Source: Paenibacillus foliorum
Lineage (GTDB): Bacteria > Bacillota > Bacilli > Paenibacillales > NBRC-103111
Length of the DNA stretch: 64,000 nucleotides
Direction: 5' to 3'
Assembly (NCBI RefSeq): GCF_013141765.1
Contig: NZ_WHOD01000119.1
Location: 1 to 64,000 of the forward strand
This document shows positions 61,028 to 64,000 of the stretch, in pieces. A program made the translations under genes and the position numbers. Under the pieces are notes generated by a model, which saw only the letters and a program-made list of their open reading frames with translations, did no database searches and had not been told where the DNA came from. Every line of letters begins with the position of its first letter. Position 1 is the first letter of the stretch.

Positions 61028-61768
61028 TTATTCCTTAATATCTGGTACAGGCTGCCCATTCTTCCAGCGGTACGCAAACGAGCGCGCAGGAACATAGAAG
61101 GATTCTTTCACCAATAACTCTCTTAAATCCTGCTTGGCATCTAAACTATTCTGAAGTGATTTCTTATCAATCAGCCGCATCAACTCTTCAGAATAGTCAA
61201 TGGCTACTTGTCCGGAATCGTTCATAATAAAAGGCAAGATAACCTGACGCGTATACATGCTCTGAATCTGAATCGGCTTTTTATTTAACTTTTCAAAATC
61301 AATTCGAGTAAAAGAAGGAGCCACCACTTCACCCTTGGGCAAAGCGCCTGCATGCTTCGATTTGTAATCATCTACAAGCTTTTGCGCTTCTACAGTTTGC
61401 TGATAAGAAATCAAGTCCATCATTTTGACCATAGGTTTAGTTTCTGGATCAACCAGTACATAGATGGCTGTCCCGCCATTCTCAAAGGCGTTAGTCGGCA
61501 CATTGCTAATAAATGCACGTTCTTTTAATTTTTTGAAATCAATTGGATATTTCTCGAAAAGGGGAGTAGACTCCGTACTGTTTTTAATAGGGAGGACACC
61601 CGTTTTCGCATGATATTGATCCACTGCATTTTGTACGACTACTACAAACTCTCCTGTAGCCGCTTGACTCTCTTTGCGCATTTCTTTAGGGTACATGCAT
61701 CCTGTCATAATCGAGCAGCAAAGTAGTAGTAAAATAACAACAGAGGCTGCCTTTTTAACTTGCTTCAC
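61028..61768 (-). CDS. Lipoprotein of unknown function (YphF position)
   Basis: The 246 residues begin with a lipoprotein signal (IMTGC lipobox near residue 24). The outside part is alpha/beta with VQNAVDQYHAKTGVLPIKN, GTAIYVLVDPETKPMVKMMDL and VPARSFAYRWKNGQPVPDI. The position upstream of spoIVA corresponds to yphF in B. subtilis, also a lipoprotein gene, but I cannot prove orthology by eye. Its start is 2 bp from the end of the ferredoxin gene, so the two are cotranscribed. Confidence 0.78.
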   Translation of the reverse strand: MKQVKKAASVVILLLLCCSIMTGCMYPKEMRKESQAATGEFVVVVQNAVDQYHAKTGVLPIKNSTESTPLFEKYPIDFKKLKERAFISNVPTNAFENGGTAIYVLVDPETKPMVKMMDLISYQQTVEAQKLVDDYKSKHAGALPKGEVVAPSFTRIDFEKLNKKPIQIQSMYTRQVILPFIMNDSGQVAIDYSEELMRLIDKKSLQNSLDAKQDLRELLVKESFYVPARSFAYRWKNGQPVPDIKE

Positions 61769-61770
61769 GT

Positions 61771-62115
61771 CTATTCATCCTCCTGCTGCATCATTTCCAG
61801 TTGCTTACGGATAGCTGCCTTTAATGGATCCTCGGGGATCGATACAGTTACATTCCCAACCACCTTGGCCTGGCAAGACAATCGGTAGCCCTGTTCCTGC
61901 AGTCCACCCAGCTTCAAACGTTCATTTTGATTCATTGGAGCCAGTCCAGAAGCATCAGAGTCCTTGACTATAATCTTACACATTAGACAGGCTGCTTTGC
62001 CGCCACAGCGCGTCCGAATCTGTACCCTCACTTTACGAGATGCATCCAATACAGTTGTTCCCGGCCGTACCTCTATGGTCTTGCCGTCCGGTAAAAAAGT
62101 TACATGTATACCCAT
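61771..62115 (-). CDS. 2Fe-2S ferredoxin-type protein (114 aa)
   Basis: Start at MGIHVTFLPDGKTIEV with AAGGAG upstream; the upstream GTG overlaps the SD. It has the plant-type [2Fe-2S] pattern: TRCGGKAACLMCKIIV and a distant Cys in YRLSCQAKVVG. The cluster motif CGGKAACLMC has the usual C-x2-C end but the first Cys is six residues before the pair (C-x5-C-x2-C). An electron carrier for an unknown partner. It is the second of two related ferredoxins in the cluster. Confidence 0.9.
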   Translation of the reverse strand: MGIHVTFLPDGKTIEVRPGTTVLDASRKVRVQIRTRCGGKAACLMCKIIVKDSDASGLAPMNQNERLKLGGLQEQGYRLSCQAKVVGNVTVSIPEDPLKAAIRKQLEMMQQEDE

Positions 62116-62164
62116 CGGCTTGTAAACTCCTTTATACACACTCTGCCTACCTCATTATTTATAC

Positions 62165-62770
62165 TTAAAGCAATTCCTTCAACTGTGCAATCACTGCATC
62201 GTCCAAGGAGTTGCGCTCGATCAGCTCCCTCATAATAGGAGTCAATTCAGCATTACGATTGCGTAAAACTACCGCAATCGCCTCATACCGATCTGGACGG
62301 TTTCTCAACACATTAAATAACAGTTCATGCTCTAATGGCATAACATTTAAAGCAGGAATAAGAGCTTCTGCATCTTGGTTATTTAGTAGAACTTCACCTA
62401 TTTCCAGTGAAGGGGCCTCGGCCAAAAACGCGGCCTCAACTTTATAAATACTACCGAGAGCTGTTACTTCAAATTCACCAACCAATTCGACATGGATACC
62501 ATTTATTTCATAATGACTTAATATCGATTTATAAATTCCAGACTGATCCTCTATCTGGTGGTCAATGGAATACGGTAACAAGACTTTATGTATTTCTGTC
62601 GCGCCCAGACTATCTGTATATAAATCGAGATCACGAGGGGCCGCATGTAACGGCACACCATGAAGAAGCAGACCGCAGCTGCCGCCAACGAGCCACGGTT
62701 CTTTCACACCCCGAAGACTTAACTGCACCTGTCTGAGAACTTCAATCAGTTTATTTATTGATGATTCCAA
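62165..62770 (-). CDS. Nucleotidyltransferase-like protein (201 aa)
   Basis: The N-terminal half has LVGGSCGLLLHGVP and RDLDLYTDS (GS...DxD), the metal-binding pattern of the polymerase-beta nucleotidyltransferase fold. The C-terminal part is helical (LEHELLFNVLRNRPDRYEAIAVVLRNR). This resembles MNT/AbiEii-like or uncharacterised nucleotidyltransferases, but no partner antitoxin is visible. It lies between two ferredoxin genes on the same strand. Confidence 0.75.
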   Translation of the reverse strand: MESSINKLIEVLRQVQLSLRGVKEPWLVGGSCGLLLHGVPLHAAPRDLDLYTDSLGATEIHKVLLPYSIDHQIEDQSGIYKSILSHYEINGIHVELVGEFEVTALGSIYKVEAAFLAEAPSLEIGEVLLNNQDAEALIPALNVMPLEHELLFNVLRNRPDRYEAIAVVLRNRNAELTPIMRELIERNSLDDAVIAQLKELL

Positions 62771-62829
62771 AGTACTAATCCACCTCTTCTACCCTGGATG
62801 GTTTTGGGACAGACTCACTTATTCCTTTT

Positions 62830-63123
62830 TTAAAAATAAGGCTTGTGAATCACAGTAATAGAACCATCTTGCTTAATAGCCGCCTGACAGCTAAGCCGAA
62901 ACCCTTCTTCAAGTTCTTCAGGCTCTAGACGGTCCCATTCTTCGTCAGTTGGTTCATTCAAATACTCTTTACCCTCAGTTACGAGACAGCGGCATCTAGC
63001 GCACGTTCCACGGGCACATGAGAATCCCCAATCCACTTCATGCTTCAGCGCTAAATCCAGTAATGTAAGCTTTATCTCTGCAGGCACTTCTTTATGTACT
63101 TTCCGTCCTTTAAGCATTATCAT
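62830..63123 (-). CDS. 2Fe-2S ferredoxin-type protein (97 aa)
   Basis: A small [2Fe-2S] ferredoxin with FSCARGTCARCRCLV (C-x4-5-C-x2-C) and the last ligand in RLSCQAAIKQDGSITV. The middle is very acidic (EPTDEEWDRLEPEELEEG). The start is uncertain: an ATG at 63123 is used, a TTG two codons upstream is possible. Related in layout to the ferredoxin at 61771, suggesting duplication. Confidence 0.88.
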   Translation of the reverse strand: MIMLKGRKVHKEVPAEIKLTLLDLALKHEVDWGFSCARGTCARCRCLVTEGKEYLNEPTDEEWDRLEPEELEEGFRLSCQAAIKQDGSITVIHKPYF

Positions 63124-63186
63124 AAGCAATTGAGCTCCCTTAGCTATTCAGCAATTAATAATCATAATCATCCTAATTGTATAGGG

Positions 63187-63366
63187 TTACAAAATAGACA
63201 CAACCATATAGAGTAAAATGGGAACAAACAATAGAAAAGCAATAGTAGAAAGAATGAATCGCAAAACGCCAGTCGTTTTGCTGCGCGCAAAAGAAATCAG
63301 AAATGACGCACCCACCATCAAAGCAATGGCTATAAAGGATGCCCACATTTTATCCATAGAACTCAT
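63187..63366 (-). CDS. Small two-segment membrane protein (DUF2768/YphE-like), 59 aa
   Basis: A complete short frame with AGGAG 7 nt before ATG. It encodes MSSMDKMWASFIAIALMVGA followed by a basic turn (ARSKTTG) and a second hydrophobic segment ending VVSIL. Two membrane helices with a basic loop match the DUF2768 family, whose B. subtilis member (yphE) lies between gpsA and yphF, the same place. Function unknown, probably sporulation-related. Confidence 0.78.
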   Translation of the reverse strand: MSSMDKMWASFIAIALMVGASFLISFARSKTTGVLRFILSTIAFLLFVPILLYMVVSIL

Positions 63367-63430
63367 TTTATTGCTCCTATTCTATATTTTTTTCTATTCA
63401 TACGAATTTAAACAACCCTGATTATAACAT

Positions 63431-63467
63431 AAAAAAAGCACAAGCGCCCTTTCAGGGAACTCATGCC
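63431..63467 (-). terminator. Terminator of the SpoVIF-like gene
   Basis: GGCATGAG and CTTGTGCT pair with G-U steps, an inner CCCT/AGGG stem follows, and seven U end it on the minus strand, directly after the stop at 63478. Confidence 0.65.
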
Positions 63468-63477
63468 ACAAAACTGT

Positions 63478-63756
63478 CTATTTTTTTGAAATCATTTTCA
63501 TGAGTTGATCCATATTGTTTGCATTCATTTTGCTGGATTTAATTGCAGAGATCAACTCATTCATAGTCGCTTCAGAAACCGGTATATTCACTAAACTCGA
63601 AACCTGCTTAATCAATTGCTTCAATTGAGCATCGCTTTGAGTCGTAGAGGGCTTCACGCCGCTGGCCAGTTTATATATATCCTTCTCGCTGACGCTTTTA
63701 CCGGTTTTTTTCTTAACTACGCTTAGCACATCTTTAGATACGTTCTTGTTGCTCAT
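63478..63756 (-). CDS. Stage VI sporulation protein F-like
   Basis: Start at MSNKNVSKDVLS, with AAGGAGGG 9 nt upstream. The 92-residue helical protein (KDVLSVVKKKTGKSVSEKDIYKLASGV...LKQLIKQVSSLVNIPVSEATMNELISAIKSSKM...LMKMISKK) fits the small SpoVIF/YjcC family found only in endospore formers and linked to coat assembly. Its location next to gpsA, the DUF2768 gene and spoIVA is consistent. Confidence 0.82.
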   Translation of the reverse strand: MSNKNVSKDVLSVVKKKTGKSVSEKDIYKLASGVKPSTTQSDAQLKQLIKQVSSLVNIPVSEATMNELISAIKSSKMNANNMDQLMKMISKK

Positions 63757-63852
63757 TGTCCTGTCCCTCCTTAACCTCATTGCTTCCACTGACGTGGAAA
63801 ATGAATCTAAGGTAGTTTATGTACAGGAATGATTAATCGTGTAGGCGGTTGT

Positions 63853-64000
63853 CTACCCGAACCATTTTGTTTGAACAGGCTTGGCTACTTCTTCAATTTC
63901 GTGAGTGCGCCCACGTCCCATTAAATCCTGGGCTGCTGCTATCGCTGACTTCCCCTCAAAAAGGACGGCGTAAAGCTCATCCGCAATTGGCATAGTTATC
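63853..64000 (-). CDS. gpsA: NAD(P)H-dependent glycerol-3-phosphate dehydrogenase, 3' end only
   Basis: The last 48 or so codons before the TAG at 63853-63855 read MPIADELYAVLFEGKSAIAAA then DLMGRGRTHE, the conserved C terminus of GpsA. The rest lies beyond the right edge. The enzyme makes sn-glycerol-3-phosphate for phospholipids. gpsA next to yphE and spoIVA is the Bacillus order. Confidence 0.9.
   Translation of the reverse strand, partial: ITMPIADELYAVLFEGKSAIAAAQDLMGRGRTHEIEEVAKPVQTKWFG

Noticed and set aside
62165..62770. Reading the nucleotidyltransferase-like gene as part of an AbiE-type toxin-antitoxin or defence system
   Set aside because: No antitoxin-like partner is adjacent and the flanking genes are ferredoxins. 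The motif alone does not support a defence role.
63218..63421. A 67-aa plus-strand frame
   Set aside because: It is antisense to the DUF2768-like gene at 63187-63366, which has a proper SD and a membrane-protein pattern.
1..64000. Search for CRISPR arrays, transposase genes, prophage or attachment sites
   Set aside because: No regularly spaced direct repeats and no recognisable transposase, integrase or phage gene were seen.

Overview
The window looks like chromosomal DNA of an endospore-forming, low-to-moderate GC Firmicute of the Paenibacillaceae type (Paenibacillus or a close relative). The main evidence is gene order. Read on the minus strand, the window follows the Bacillus subtilis order gpsA / yphE / yphF / spoIVA / hbs / mtrB / hepS / menG / hepT / ndk / cheR / aroC / aroB / aroH / trpEDCFBA / hisC / tyrA / ypiF / qcrABC / ypjABCD / dapB / mgsA / bshB1 / bshA / cca / birA / panBCD / dinG / ypmB / nth almost gene for gene, with Paenibacillus-like additions: an SLH-domain protein, a copper-amine-oxidase-fold plus AMIN amidase, and futalosine-pathway genes inside the menaquinone operon. 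Almost all genes are on the minus strand. The plus-strand exceptions are a DUF47/Pit phosphate-transport pair and a YitT-family gene. I see no insertion sequence, prophage or CRISPR array. Assignments to families come from reading motifs by eye; no database search was run.

Layout, left to right. 1-8.1 kb: truncated dynamin-like GTPase, a small unknown gene, nth, a large SLH-domain exported protein, a GerMN lipoprotein and an N-acetylmuramoyl-L-alanine amidase. 8.1-12.1 kb: a short FtsH-like membrane protease preceded by an overlapping gene for an anchored protein of unknown function, then ypmB and an MTA/SAH-deaminase-type amidohydrolase. 12.4-14.1 kb (+): PhoU-like regulator and PiT phosphate transporter. 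14.2-20.9 kb: rex-dinG, a TPR gene, and panBCD behind a structured leader. 20.9-27.4 kb: birA, cca, bacillithiol genes bshA/bshB1, mgsA, dapB, a TPR gene and a MazG-like gene. 27.6-33.4 kb: YitT protein (+), ypjB, ypjA, the menaquinol:cytochrome c reductase qcrABC, a DUF2487 gene and an IDEAL-domain gene. 33.4-37.2 kb: a shortened gamma-carbonic-anhydrase-like gene, an unknown 374-aa gene, a histidine phosphatase, and an ECF sigma / anti-sigma pair. 37.2-37.7 kb: a gene-free stretch that appears to hold a small RNA gene with a CcpA-type operator. 37.7-49.5 kb: aromatic amino acid supraoperon (tyrA, hisC, trpABFCDE, aroH, aroB, aroC). 49.8-56.3 kb: a hidden 56-aa gene, cheR, ndk, and the menaquinone/heptaprenyl genes hepT, mqnA, ubiX, ubiA, menG, hepS. 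56.4-64 kb: an unknown exported protein, mtrB (TRAP), a PAP2 enzyme, tRNA-Pro, hbs, spoIVA, a lipoprotein, two ferredoxins flanking a nucleotidyltransferase-like gene, a DUF2768-like gene, a SpoVIF-like gene and the 3' end of gpsA.

How it works together. The window carries both halves of a tryptophan control circuit: mtrB near 57.3 kb, and about 11 kb away the trp leader it should read, with regularly spaced NAG triplets, an antiterminator pairing and a terminator. Chorismate from aroC/aroB feeds trp, tyrA and (through mqnA) menaquinone. Menaquinone made by the hep/men/ubi genes is the electron donor for qcrABC, and Rex senses the NADH/NAD state. The strongest non-coding signals are the candidate CcpA-controlled small RNA, the trp leader, a pan-type leader before panB, and a recurring palindrome placed directly upstream of Shine-Dalgarno sequences of unrelated genes.
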